Shown piece by piece: positions 26,932 to 35,224 of a stretch of DNA of 64,000 nt. The translations under genes were made by a program, and so were the position numbers. The stretch covers positions 1 through 64,000 of the forward strand of contig JASJCL010000039.1 in assembly GCA_030066015.1 (NCBI GenBank). The letters are read 5' to 3'. The stretch's first letter is position 1; each line of letters starts with the position of its first letter. This DNA is from Desulfosarcinaceae bacterium. GTDB taxonomy: Bacteria > Desulfobacterota > Desulfobacteria > Desulfobacterales > Desulfosarcinaceae. The notes beneath the pieces were generated by a model. The model worked only from the letters and a program-made list of their open reading frames with translations. It had not been told where the DNA came from and made no database searches.

Positions 26932-29433
26932 ATGGCCAAGCTTTACCGAAGCATTGTGGAACGGCCCCTGCGGTCATGGATCTTCACATCCGGCATCACG
27001 CACCTCCAGGGGGCCCTGGTAGTCGTCATCTTGGGCGTTGTATTTGCCAGGGTTCTGCCACTGGAGATGCAGAAGCGCATCATCAACGAGGCCATCAACC
27101 TGCGCAAAATCGACCTGCTCTTTCTGTATTGCGGCTTCTATTTGGCAGCAGTGGTGGCCGCCAACGGGTTCAAATTCGCCATGAACGCCCTGCAGGCCGT
27201 CATCAGCCAACGGGCCACCGCGCGAATGCGCGAAGCGCTCTACCACCATGCACTCACCCTCCCCCTGACCTATTATCGCAACACCCAACCGGGAGCGGTG
27301 GTCAATGCCGTCATCAACGAGCTCACCCTGCCGGGCAACTATATCGGCATGGCGGTGGCGGTGCCGCTGAGCAACGTGTTGACGCTGGTGGCTTTCGCCG
27401 CCTACCTGGCTTGGCTCAATCTCTGGCTGGCGGCCCTCTCCCTCTCCATCTACCCCCTGGTGCTCTTTCTCGTGCCCCTGCTGCAACGCAAGGTCAACCA
27501 GGCCAACAAGCAGCGGGTGGACGCCTCCCGCAAGCTCTCGAGCCGCATCTCCGAGTCCATCGGTGGCATCCATGAAATCCAGGCCAACGGCGCCTACACC
27601 CTCGAAAACCGCAAATTCGACAAGATTGTCCGTCGTCTTCTCAAGATCCGCATCCGGTGGAGCCTTTACCGCTTCGCCATCAAAGTGACCAACAACTTCT
27701 TCGTCAGCCTGGGCCCCTTCCTGGTCTTCATCCTGGGCGGGTGGTTGACCATCAAAGGACGGCTCGAGCTGGGCGCCCTGGTGGCCTTTCTATCTGCCCA
27801 GGAAAAACTCTACGATCCTTGGCGGGAGTTGATCGAATTCTATCAGGTCTACCAGGATGGACGGGTGAGCTATGACCGCACCATGGCCCTGTTCAACGTG
27901 CCGCCCGAGCATCGCCTGATTGCCGATGACCGCCCCCCGCACCAGCTCGAACGCAGCATCGAGGTCAAGGATTTAAGCTTCATCACCCGGGACGGTATCC
28001 GTCTGCTAGACCGGATCAACCTCACCTTAAAATCTGGCGAGCATCTCGCGCTGGTGGGCTTCAGCGGCAGCGGCAAGAGCACCCTGGCGCTCTGCCTCGG
28101 TCAGCTTTACAGCTACGATGAGGGCCGGGCGACCATCGGCGGCCACGAAATCGCCGAACTCACCAAGCAGGACCTCGTTGCCAACGTGGGTTTCGTCTCC
28201 CAGACGCCCTTCATATTTCAGGGCACCATCGAGGAGAATCTTCTTTACGCCTATACGGCCCAGCACGATGGTGGTCCACCGCCGGAACTGGACGATATGA
28301 TCGCCGCTCTGCAGCAGGCCGGCATCTTCATCGATGTCCTGCGATTTGGCCTCAACACCATCATCGCCCCGGGCGAGCGGCCGGAGCTGGTGGAAGCCGT
28401 CATCCGGGTTCGCAACAATTTCCGTCAGGACTACGGCACCGATTTGAGCGAGTGGGTGGAGTTTTTCGACGAGAGCCAATACCTCTACCACTCCAGTATC
28501 GAAGACAACCTCATCTTCGGCAGCGCTCAAAATCCCGACCTGTGCGGCGAGAAACTGCTCACCAACCCTTTCTTCATGCAGTTTCTGGACGAGGCCGACC
28601 TCAACCGCACGCTGCTGGCCCTGGGTGCGGCCCTGACGCGGCAAACGGTCGATCTGCTGGGAAACCTTCCGCCAGATGAACTCTTTTTCAAACAGAGTCC
28701 CTTGGAGCCCGCCGAACTGGATACCTACAAGGCGGTGGCCGCCGAATTGCGTCAGCGCAACCTCCACCAGTTGGATCCACACACCCAGCGCCGCCTGCTA
28801 TCCTTGGCCCTGCGCTTCACTCCCGGCCTGCACAAAATGGTGGCGCTCGACACGCTCCTGGAACGGTTGATTCTGGAGGGCCGCGTCCTCTTCCGGGAGC
28901 GCATCGAGGAGCAGATGCCGGAGGCCGTCACCTTCTATCGTCTGGATCAATACAGCTACGGGCAGACCATCCTCAATAACATCCTCTTCGGAAAGACCAA
29001 GACCGAACAGACTCAGGCGCGCGAGCGTATCTACCAGAGCATCATCCAGCTCCTCATCGAGGAGGATTTTCTGGAAGCCGCTGTGGCCATCGGGATGCAA
29101 TACGACGTGGGCCGCGGGGGCGACAAACTCTCCGGCGGCCAGCGCCAAAAGCTGGCCATCGCAAGGGCCTTCCTAAAGCGTCCGCGCATCTTGATTATGG
29201 ACGAGGCCACCTCGGCGCTGGACAACAAATCCCAGGGACGCATTCAGAACATCATCGAGAAACATTACAAGGGCAAAAGCACCCTCATCGCCGTGGTGCA
29301 CCGCCTGGACATCATCAAGAACTACGACAAGGTCGCCGTCATGAAGGCGGGCAAGATCGTCGAGATGGGGACCTACGATGAATTGATCGCCAAGGAGGGA
29401 CAACTCTATGAGCTCGAATTCGGAAGGCCTTAA
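26932..29433 (+). CDS. ABC transporter (fused membrane and ATPase domains) with large Q-loop-region insertion
   Basis: An 833-residue type I exporter half. The membrane domain has six helices in the first 340 residues. The ATPase has Walker A GFSGSGKST (376-384), signature LSGGQRQ (733-739), Walker B ILIMDEATSALD (753-764) and H-loop His790. Normally about 105 residues separate Walker A and signature; here about 350 do. The extra part contains three related segments: FIFQGTIEENLLYA (427), YLYHSSIEDNLIFG (517) and YSYGQTILNNILFG (674). Each resembles the post-Q-loop segment of exporters. The frame is open throughout and composition is uniform, so this is a real architecture. The ATG at 26932 follows GGGAG. 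The next gene overlaps its end by 26 bases. Substrate unknown. Confidence 0.88.
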   Translation: MAKLYRSIVERPLRSWIFTSGITHLQGALVVVILGVVFARVLPLEMQKRIINEAINLRKIDLLFLYCGFYLAAVVAANGFKFAMNALQAVISQRATARMREALYHHALTLPLTYYRNTQPGAVVNAVINELTLPGNYIGMAVAVPLSNVLTLVAFAAYLAWLNLWLAALSLSIYPLVLFLVPLLQRKVNQANKQRVDASRKLSSRISESIGGIHEIQANGAYTLENRKFDKIVRRLLKIRIRWSLYRFAIKVTNNFFVSLGPFLVFILGGWLTIKGRLELGALVAFLSAQEKLYDPWRELIEFYQVYQDGRVSYDRTMALFNVPPEHRLIADDRPPHQLERSIEVKDLSFITRDGIRLLDRINLTLKSGEHLALVGFSGSGKSTLALCLGQLYSYDEGRATIGGHEIAELTKQDLVANVGFVSQTPFIFQGTIEENLLYAYTAQHDGGPPPELDDMIAALQQAGIFIDVLRFGLNTIIAPGERPELVEAVIRVRNNFRQDYGTDLSEWVEFFDESQYLYHSSIEDNLIFGSAQNPDLCGEKLLTNPFFMQFLDEADLNRTLLALGAALTRQTVDLLGNLPPDELFFKQSPLEPAELDTYKAVAAELRQRNLHQLDPHTQRRLLSLALRFTPGLHKMVALDTLLERLILEGRVLFRERIEEQMPEAVTFYRLDQYSYGQTILNNILFGKTKTEQTQARERIYQSIIQLLIEEDFLEAAVAIGMQYDVGRGGDKLSGGQRQKLAIARAFLKRPRILIMDEATSALDNKSQGRIQNIIEKHYKGKSTLIAVVHRLDIIKNYDKVAVMKAGKIVEMGTYDELIAKEGQLYELEFGRP

Positions 29434-29935
29434 GACAGGGGCCTCCTGCGAGATCACCGACAACATCGGCATCTTGCGCGAAGTCCATTTTTTTGCCGGC
29501 CTGCCCCTGGAGGTGGTCAAACTTTTCGCCTATCTCTGCACCCGCGAGAGCTTCAAAGCGGGTGATTTTCTCTTTCGGCAGGGGGATGACGACGGCTGCG
29601 CCTACTTTACGCTGTCCGGTGAGGTGGAGCTGCGACGACGGGAGACCGACCGTGAGGTGACCCTGCGGCGCTATCCGGAGGGGTCCTTTTTCGGCAGCCT
29701 CTCCCTGATGGGCCCCATGCCGCGACTCTTTTCCCTCCAAGCCGCCACCGACTTGGGCTGTCTGATCCTAACGCGCGAAAAATTCGCCAAGATCTCGGAA
29801 CAATTCCCCGCGATAGGGCCCAAAATCGTCGCCAGCGTCGTCGGTCGCGTGCTCAAGTGGGAAAAACAAGTCCTCAAAGAGATGGAAGGCGATCTCAGCA
29901 GCTGTCAGCACTGTATCGGAATAAGCTTGCTCTAG
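29408..29935 (+). CDS. Cyclic-nucleotide-binding-domain (Crp-like fold) protein without HTH
   Basis: A 175-residue protein with a single cNMP-binding beta-barrel (about 25-145: FFAGLPLEVVKLFAYL, FKAGDFLFRQGDDDGCAYFTLSG, LRRYPEGSFFGSLSLMG) and no DNA-binding domain. In the phosphate-binding cassette the usual FGE is FGS, although a following PR is kept, so classic cAMP binding is doubtful. It overlaps the ABC gene by 26 bases and is probably a regulatory partner of that transporter or of the downstream switch. Two Cys near the C terminus (SSCQHCIG) form a CxxC. Confidence 0.85.
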   Translation: MSSNSEGLKTGASCEITDNIGILREVHFFAGLPLEVVKLFAYLCTRESFKAGDFLFRQGDDDGCAYFTLSGEVELRRRETDREVTLRRYPEGSFFGSLSLMGPMPRLFSLQAATDLGCLILTREKFAKISEQFPAIGPKIVASVVGRVLKWEKQVLKEMEGDLSSCQHCIGISLL

Positions 29936-30020
29936 CGGCCCAAACATGGCTAGAATCCTAAGCAAGATCGTGAACTGACGTCTGCCCCAATTGCGCGATT
30001 CAACTCAGGGAGTTTGGCAG

Positions 30021-30485
30021 ATGGCGACCCAAAGGCTTACGTTCAAACTGAAAAACCAACTCGCCGATCTTGAGAAGATCAACGGCGCACTTGAGAATTT
30101 GCGTCGGCAACTCGGTTTTTCAAACAAGTGTAAGTGCGAAACCAACCTGGTCCTGGAGGAGCTCTTCACCAACATTATCAGCTATGGCTACCGCGACGGT
30201 GGTGACCACGAGGTAGTGCTGCGTATCCGCATCGACCCCGATCAGATGTATATCGAGATAGAGGACGACGGGGTCCCATTTGACCCGCTGACCGCTGAAC
30301 CGCCCTGCCTGGACACCGATGTCGAAGCGCGCGAAGTCGGCGGCTTAGGCGTCTTTTTCGCCCGTCGATTTGCCGATCAAATTCACTACGAACGGGTGGG
30401 CGAGAAAAATATCGTAAAGATCACCAAACGGTTTCAAAATGATCACGGCTCTGAGCATTGCCCTACGGCAGCCAAGTTGGGCTGA
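30021..30485 (+). CDS. RsbW-type serine kinase / anti-sigma factor (HATPase)
   Basis: A 154-residue GHKL-fold protein. It has the N-box VLEELFTNIISYGY, the G1 box EDDGVPFDP and the GGLGVFFARRFAD lid region. Such kinases phosphorylate STAS antagonists and sequester a sigma factor or other client. GGGAG lies 8 bases before the ATG at 30021. It is between the cyclic-nucleotide-domain gene and the STAS gene, whose product is the natural substrate. No sigma factor gene is adjacent, so the output is unknown. Confidence 0.9.
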   Translation: MATQRLTFKLKNQLADLEKINGALENLRRQLGFSNKCKCETNLVLEELFTNIISYGYRDGGDHEVVLRIRIDPDQMYIEIEDDGVPFDPLTAEPPCLDTDVEAREVGGLGVFFARRFADQIHYERVGEKNIVKITKRFQNDHGSEHCPTAAKLG

Positions 30486-30523
30486 GGGGCATCACGTGGA
30501 TCAAGATTCAAGGACTAAGACGC

Positions 30524-30856
30524 ATGCAAATCGATTTAGATACCAGAGAAAACGTCAGTGTTTTCAGTCTTAAAGGTCGTCTGGACTCCAATACATCGCC
30601 GGAGCTTGAGGAGGTGATCGCCTCCCAGATCGAAAATGGTTCCAGCAGCCTGATCATCAACTTTGAAAACCTGGACTACATTAGCAGTGCCGGTCTCAGA
30701 GTGATCCTAAAAACCACCAAAGATCTCAAGCGGCGCGAGGGCAAGCTCTTGCTCTGCGCCATGCAGGACTATGTCAAAGAGGTTTTCGAAATTGCGGGCT
30801 TCGATACCTTTCTGCCCATCGTGCCTACCATGGATGAGGCCATCTCCAAGATATAA
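30524..30856 (+). CDS. STAS-domain anti-anti-sigma (RsbV/SpoIIAA-like) protein
   Basis: A 110-residue single STAS domain: VSVFSLKGRLDSNTSPELEE, then LIINFENLDYISSAGLRVIL with the phosphorylatable Ser in ISSAG. AAGGA precedes the ATG at 30524 by 9 bases. It ends the ABC-CNB-kinase-STAS operon. It should be phosphorylated by the kinase upstream and dephosphorylated by one or both SpoIIE-type phosphatases to the left, forming a complete partner-switching module. Confidence 0.92.
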   Translation: MQIDLDTRENVSVFSLKGRLDSNTSPELEEVIASQIENGSSSLIINFENLDYISSAGLRVILKTTKDLKRREGKLLLCAMQDYVKEVFEIAGFDTFLPIVPTMDEAISKI

Positions 30857-30962
30857 CCGCCCTCCCGGCGACCGGCGCAAGCCCGCCGCACATCCGCCCC
30901 GCATCCCCAGACCTCATAGAAAGGGCGCTGTGGCAGGGGGTACCGCCCTGCGACCATCGATC

Positions 30963-31352
30963 TCAAGGTTCCCGTAGACCGATCAGGCCGCGTTTGCCCA
31001 GCATCCGAAGGAAGGTGGTGACCGACAGCTCCGCTTCACGCTGCGGCAGTTTGTGGAACTCGCCGAAGCGGGCGACGATATCACCCACGCTGCGCTCACC
31101 GTCGATCCATCCCCACACCTGGGTCCCCAGGGTATCCAGCTGGATCTTGCGCTTTTGATCTGAAAGCGCGTCGCGACCGAATCGTCGCAGCAGACGATCC
31201 AGCCAGGGACGCATCACGATGGGATAGATCAGCACCAGCTCTCCGCTCTCCAGGGTCTCCGCCGCGACGCCGGCGTGTTTCATCGGGATGCAGGCCAGGG
31301 CTGCTACCCGCTTTTCAGGATCTGAAGCGCTTGGATCAACAATAGGTTTCAT
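30963..31352 (-). CDS. PqqD-like (RiPP recognition element) protein
   Basis: A 129-residue protein whose second half fits the PqqD fold: IQLDTLGTQVWGWIDGERSV, then VGDIVARFGEFHKLPQREAE and LSVTTFLRMLGKRGLIGL. PqqD domains bind leader peptides of ribosomal peptides or act as maturation chaperones. The first 60 residues look like an extra domain with hydrophobic LVLIYPIVMRPWLDRLLRRF. The ATG at 31352 overlaps the previous gene by 17 bases. No radical SAM enzyme or obvious precursor gene is near, so its partner may be the unknown protein upstream. Confidence 0.75.
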   Translation of the reverse strand: MKPIVDPSASDPEKRVAALACIPMKHAGVAAETLESGELVLIYPIVMRPWLDRLLRRFGRDALSDQKRKIQLDTLGTQVWGWIDGERSVGDIVARFGEFHKLPQREAELSVTTFLRMLGKRGLIGLREP

Positions 31353-32217
31353 AGGTCTCAGCGAGTCGCTCGAAAAGAGGGCCAAGGCCCCTCCCCCGCC
31401 CACTCACCTCAATCCCCAAGAGGCTGTTGTGGGGCGGTGTATGCCGAACCCGCAGGTATCGTTGAAATCGAAAGCGTTGCCAGCGGATGGGCAGCGGGCC
31501 TCCCGCTGACCAGATCCCATCGACCACCTGCTCGCCTCCCCGCTCCGTGACGGTCAGCCCCGCCGCCGGAACGCTGAACTGGTTCTGGATAAAGGATAGC
31601 AGCGGGGTCTGATCGAGAATGGCGGCGGCCGGGGCCCAGCGGTGCAGCCCGATGCGAATCCGCGCTTTGCGCCACAGGAGCCGATAGCGACCCGTTTCGA
31701 ATCGGAAACGGTGCAGATTGGCCCCGGCGGGCAGTTGGGCCCGGACGCCGAAGAGCGCGAGCGGTGTCTCCGCTCCCGAGGGGTGATCGTTAAAGGAGGC
31801 CAATAGCCGCGGGATGGATTCAGGATGTTGGGTCAGTGGCGGGTGGATCTGAAGCAGACTTAAACGACGACACTGGGGACAATAGATCAGCAGTCCGCAG
31901 CCATCGGCTTCCGAGCGCCGCCAAATGAATCCGGTTACGCGATAGGCGGAGAGGCTGGCTGTCCAAGTTTGGGGAGCCTGCCAGGGGGTCGGCGCTGGCA
32001 GACCTTTTCGTCTGGCGCGCTTACCAATGCGCCGTAGGACCCGGGCCTCGTCATACGCGCCCCGGTGAGGGGCCCAGTGAATCTCCAAGGTGGCCAGCGC
32101 GTCATCGCTCCATTGAATCTGGTCCGGCGCAATGCGGGCGACGTTCCATGAGGCCGGATGTCGCAAGAAAATCCCGTTCCAGGCGGTTTCCGCCCAGGTC
32201 GCATCAGTAGGGCACAA
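31336..32217 (-). CDS. Conserved-looking protein of unknown function, partner of the PqqD-like gene
   Basis: A 293-residue soluble protein. It begins at TTG 32217, inside the last codons of the preceding gene, with GGAAG just upstream. The N-terminal part (ETAWNGIFLRHPASWNVARI) is followed by a Trp-rich beta-type segment and a Cys pair (GLLIYCPQCRRLSLLQIH), possibly metal-binding. A later part contains paired basic strands (LLWRKARIRIGLHRW, WQRFRFQRYLRV). No known family was recognised. Overlaps on both sides (14 bases with the secreted protein gene, 17 with the PqqD gene) show a tight functional unit. Confidence 0.7.
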   Translation of the reverse strand: MCPTDATWAETAWNGIFLRHPASWNVARIAPDQIQWSDDALATLEIHWAPHRGAYDEARVLRRIGKRARRKGLPAPTPWQAPQTWTASLSAYRVTGFIWRRSEADGCGLLIYCPQCRRLSLLQIHPPLTQHPESIPRLLASFNDHPSGAETPLALFGVRAQLPAGANLHRFRFETGRYRLLWRKARIRIGLHRWAPAAAILDQTPLLSFIQNQFSVPAAGLTVTERGGEQVVDGIWSAGGPLPIRWQRFRFQRYLRVRHTPPHNSLLGIEVSGRGRGLGPLFERLAETYETYC

Positions 32218-32869
32218 AGCGCTTCCAGTCGTCTGCCTGATACCCTTTGCGGCCTGCGCCCTTGCCGCCGCCGTCTACGCCAGCCGCCACGGCATCGGGC
32301 TGTTTGGCCTCGAAACAGCGCCGCTCCTTGTCGATTTGGGAGATGAGGGACAATTTGATGGCGTTGCCCATCTTCTGTTCAACGTCCTTGGTATTGTGCT
32401 GCATGGTCAAAGAGATCCGGTTGCCTGCCGCATCCTCAAAGGACCACTTCCAGGCCACAAGCACGTGAAAGGGGTCGCCTTTGTATTCGTCCGGCTCACC
32501 GTAGCGCTGCCGCAAACGCTTCATCATTTCGTTGAAAAAGCGCTTGCTTCCGTCGGTGTATTTAAGCTTAATGCGCAAGATCTTACCGGGATCAGCACAG
32601 GTGCCGAAGCCGATCAAGCCGCTCTTGAACCCTGGCTGCGCGCGGATCTCTGCCTCCTGAATATACTCCATGTAGCGTACGTGCAGGCAGGTATCCATGT
32701 CCACCAGCTCTTCGCAGGTTTCGATCTGCTCCCCCAGTTGGAAGCCCCCCAAGTGGCGGGGTGCCTCAACCGCACCGGCCTCCACGGCCAGCACTGTGAG
32801 CAGGATCAGCGCCAGTGTCGCGCCGCTGCCAAAACCCATGTTCTCTTTTCGCGTAACAACCCTCTTCAT
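32204..32869 (-). CDS. Exported protein of unknown function
   Basis: A 221-residue protein with an N-terminal signal sequence (GATLALILLTVLAVEAGAVEA). The mature part has four Cys (TCEELVDMDTCLH, GFGTCADPGK, RRCFEAKQPD), likely disulfides. A central segment (GSKRFFNEMMKRLRQRYGEP, WKWSFEDAAGNRISLTMQHN) resembles small periplasmic proteins of unknown role. The ATG at 32869 has AAGGA 12 bases upstream. First gene of the trio ending with the PqqD-like gene. Confidence 0.7.
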   Translation of the reverse strand: MKRVVTRKENMGFGSGATLALILLTVLAVEAGAVEAPRHLGGFQLGEQIETCEELVDMDTCLHVRYMEYIQEAEIRAQPGFKSGLIGFGTCADPGKILRIKLKYTDGSKRFFNEMMKRLRQRYGEPDEYKGDPFHVLVAWKWSFEDAAGNRISLTMQHNTKDVEQKMGNAIKLSLISQIDKERRCFEAKQPDAVAAGVDGGGKGAGRKGYQADDWKRFVPY

Positions 32870-33119
32870 AAGATTTAGATCCTTCCATCCCCGTTGGCGA
32901 TCTGACCCGCCGACCATGTCCACCGGTCACACGGAATGCGCGGCGAATGGGGAGCAGCCAGTGGCGGTGGTCCAGGTCCGGTCGTATGCGCCGTAACGCC
33001 CCCCAGCGCAGGGCCGACCGCATCGGATACGGGTTTCCGCGATGGACCGCGTCGTTCGACGCGGGGACCGCATCCGTTAGGCAACTCAACTCGAGGGCTC
33101 CCCTTTGCGGGAACACTAC
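32870..33119. other. Intergenic region with hairpin
   Basis: About 250 bases with no gene. A perfect GC-rich stem CCGCGTCG / CGACGCGG (33047-33064) lies about 55 bases after the OPT-like gene end and may stop that long minus-strand transcript; no U-run is present. Confidence 0.35.
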
Positions 33120-35081
33120 CTAATATGCGAGTCTTCCCAGGGATTTCAAGATGAGGGCGAACCCCATGGCGAACATGCCGGTGAGTCCCATCCCACATGA
33201 GAAACCCGCCAACAGCACTGGGGCGTATTGGCGCCAGCGGGCACCATACCGTTTGAGAAAGAAAAAACGTCCCAGGAAGGCGCCCAACACCTCCAGCAGC
33301 ATGCCGTGGGGCGTGCTCTGCCCCAATCCGCGGACCACACCGTACACCAGCAGAATGGGCAGGCCAAAAAGGGAGAGGACGCCGTAGGTGACCACGCCGA
33401 AACCGAGGCCGCAGACGATGTAAATCCAATTCAGCGCCTGATAGAAAAGGGAGTTGCCCTCAAGCGTAGAGGTCTGCATGAGCAGTGTGTTGAGCGCCTG
33501 CAAATGCCAGAGCTCCTGGGCGTACGGATACTGACTGGAGGGAATGGGGGCCAGGCGCCAGATAAACTGGGAAAAGAGCAGACTGGCAATCATCACCACT
33601 GGAAAGACAACGATCTCCGATTTGATAATTCCGCGGATACTGGTGCCGGTGAGTTCGATCTGACGGAAGTTGACGGTCGCCTCGCCGTAATTGTGGATGG
33701 GGATGGGAGCGTACCAGATCTCGATGCCCTGGTAGCCAAAATATTTGGCACCGGCGATGAAGCTGGCCTCACGCACCAATGGGAGACTGACGAACTGGCC
33801 GGCGATGCCCTCCATGCGGGCAGTGATGTAGGAGATGACCGGCGTGTAGATGAAACCGTATCCCAGAAAAAAGATCCAAGGAAAGTTGGGCACCAGCCAG
33901 ACACAGAGGCCCACGTACGCCAAGGTGGAGAACACGTAGATGCCGATGGAGATCCAAAAGTTGAAATCCCCCCGGCCCGGTGGCGGGTTGAACAGGTCCC
34001 GCAACGAGCCGCGCACACCGGGACCTGACGGACCGAAGGAGCGCAGCACCTGCCAGATGCCGATGGCCCCGATGGCCAATCCCAGGCCGATGCCAAAGCT
34101 CATGTAGAAATCGAAATTGTTGGCGAAAACCGTGTCGACGGTTTCCATTCCCGGATGCCAGCGGGTCAGAATGCCCGCCTTGTGGAGAAAGGGGTTGGCC
34201 ACGACGGTGATCACCAATCCCACGAAGCCGCCGATCACGGCCCAGAATGGCAGCACCATACCGATGAAGAGCAGCCCCAAATCCAGCTGAATACCGGTGG
34301 CCACGGCGGGCAGCAGCTTCTCCGTGTGGCGGGTCAACTCCACCCAGGGGATGGGGATCAGACGAATCGGTTCCAGAAAGAGCAGTCCCGACACCGTGGG
34401 CAGCAGCACATAGATGGCGCCGAACGCCAGACCGATCACCCCGCCGACGGAGAAAACACGCCACTTCCAGCTTTTTTGCTTCTCCTCGGTGGATTCCGCC
34501 AGGGCGATGGTGCCGAGGGCCCCCACCGGTGCCATGGGAAAGGGCAGCTTTTCCACGTCGGAGGTGATTCGGTAGAGCGCGTAGCCCAGTCCAAACTGGT
34601 CGATGCGCTGGATGATCTGAGCACCGACGAGGAGCAGAATTGGAATCAGCCAGTCGCGGTGCAGAAAGGTGCGCTCAATGAGGGAGAGTGAATCGGGTTG
34701 GGGGGCCACCCAAGTGGGGATGAATTCGGTCAGTCCCAGCATACGGGCGGCATCGGACTGCACCAGGTACTGGTTCCAGAGAAGGCCCTGAAAGGGTGAG
34801 GCCAGGGCTGCGCCGGCCATGTAATAGAGCAGAAAGATTTCCTGTTGCTTGAGGTCCTGGTAGGCCCGCTTGGCCACTTCGGCGAAGAGGATGATGGTCA
34901 CCCAGCGGGCGGCTGGGCCGATGCCCGTGCCGATGACCAGCTGGAGATACATGCTGCCGGGCATCATCAGAAATCCGATGAAGACCGCGCCCAGGATGGT
35001 TTTCCAGTCGAAGCCCTCCTCGAATCGGTCCGGGGGCTTGAGCAGGTCGCGGTACTCTTGGAGTTCTTTATCTTCGTACAT
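33120..35081 (-). CDS. OPT-like polytopic membrane transporter
   Basis: A 653-residue integral membrane protein with roughly 14 hydrophobic helices (for example TILGAVFIGFLMMPGSMYLQ, VGGVIGLAFGAIYVLLPTVS, FIGMVLPFWAVIGGFVGLVI). Layout and length resemble oligopeptide (OPT) transporters and the related large DUF678x membrane proteins. A soluble stretch around SDVEKLPFPMAPVGALGTIA resembles the Pro-rich loop of OPT proteins. It is 143 bases after the second OPT-like gene and downstream of the FtsX/M28 fusion. The family assignment is by pattern; the substrate is unknown. Confidence 0.7.
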   Translation of the reverse strand: MYEDKELQEYRDLLKPPDRFEEGFDWKTILGAVFIGFLMMPGSMYLQLVIGTGIGPAARWVTIILFAEVAKRAYQDLKQQEIFLLYYMAGAALASPFQGLLWNQYLVQSDAARMLGLTEFIPTWVAPQPDSLSLIERTFLHRDWLIPILLLVGAQIIQRIDQFGLGYALYRITSDVEKLPFPMAPVGALGTIALAESTEEKQKSWKWRVFSVGGVIGLAFGAIYVLLPTVSGLLFLEPIRLIPIPWVELTRHTEKLLPAVATGIQLDLGLLFIGMVLPFWAVIGGFVGLVITVVANPFLHKAGILTRWHPGMETVDTVFANNFDFYMSFGIGLGLAIGAIGIWQVLRSFGPSGPGVRGSLRDLFNPPPGRGDFNFWISIGIYVFSTLAYVGLCVWLVPNFPWIFFLGYGFIYTPVISYITARMEGIAGQFVSLPLVREASFIAGAKYFGYQGIEIWYAPIPIHNYGEATVNFRQIELTGTSIRGIIKSEIVVFPVVMIASLLFSQFIWRLAPIPSSQYPYAQELWHLQALNTLLMQTSTLEGNSLFYQALNWIYIVCGLGFGVVTYGVLSLFGLPILLVYGVVRGLGQSTPHGMLLEVLGAFLGRFFFLKRYGARWRQYAPVLLAGFSCGMGLTGMFAMGFALILKSLGRLAY

Positions 35082-35224
35082 GGGGTTCGTTACGTCGTCG
35101 ATAGGTCGCGTCGTTTATTCAGAAGCGCGGTCGGCGCCTGATAGGTGGTCCTCTCAGGAGATGATCGGTTAGACGGCCAATCCGTCCCCAATCTGCCAAG
35201 CATAGCCGCATTTCGCTCTGGCAC

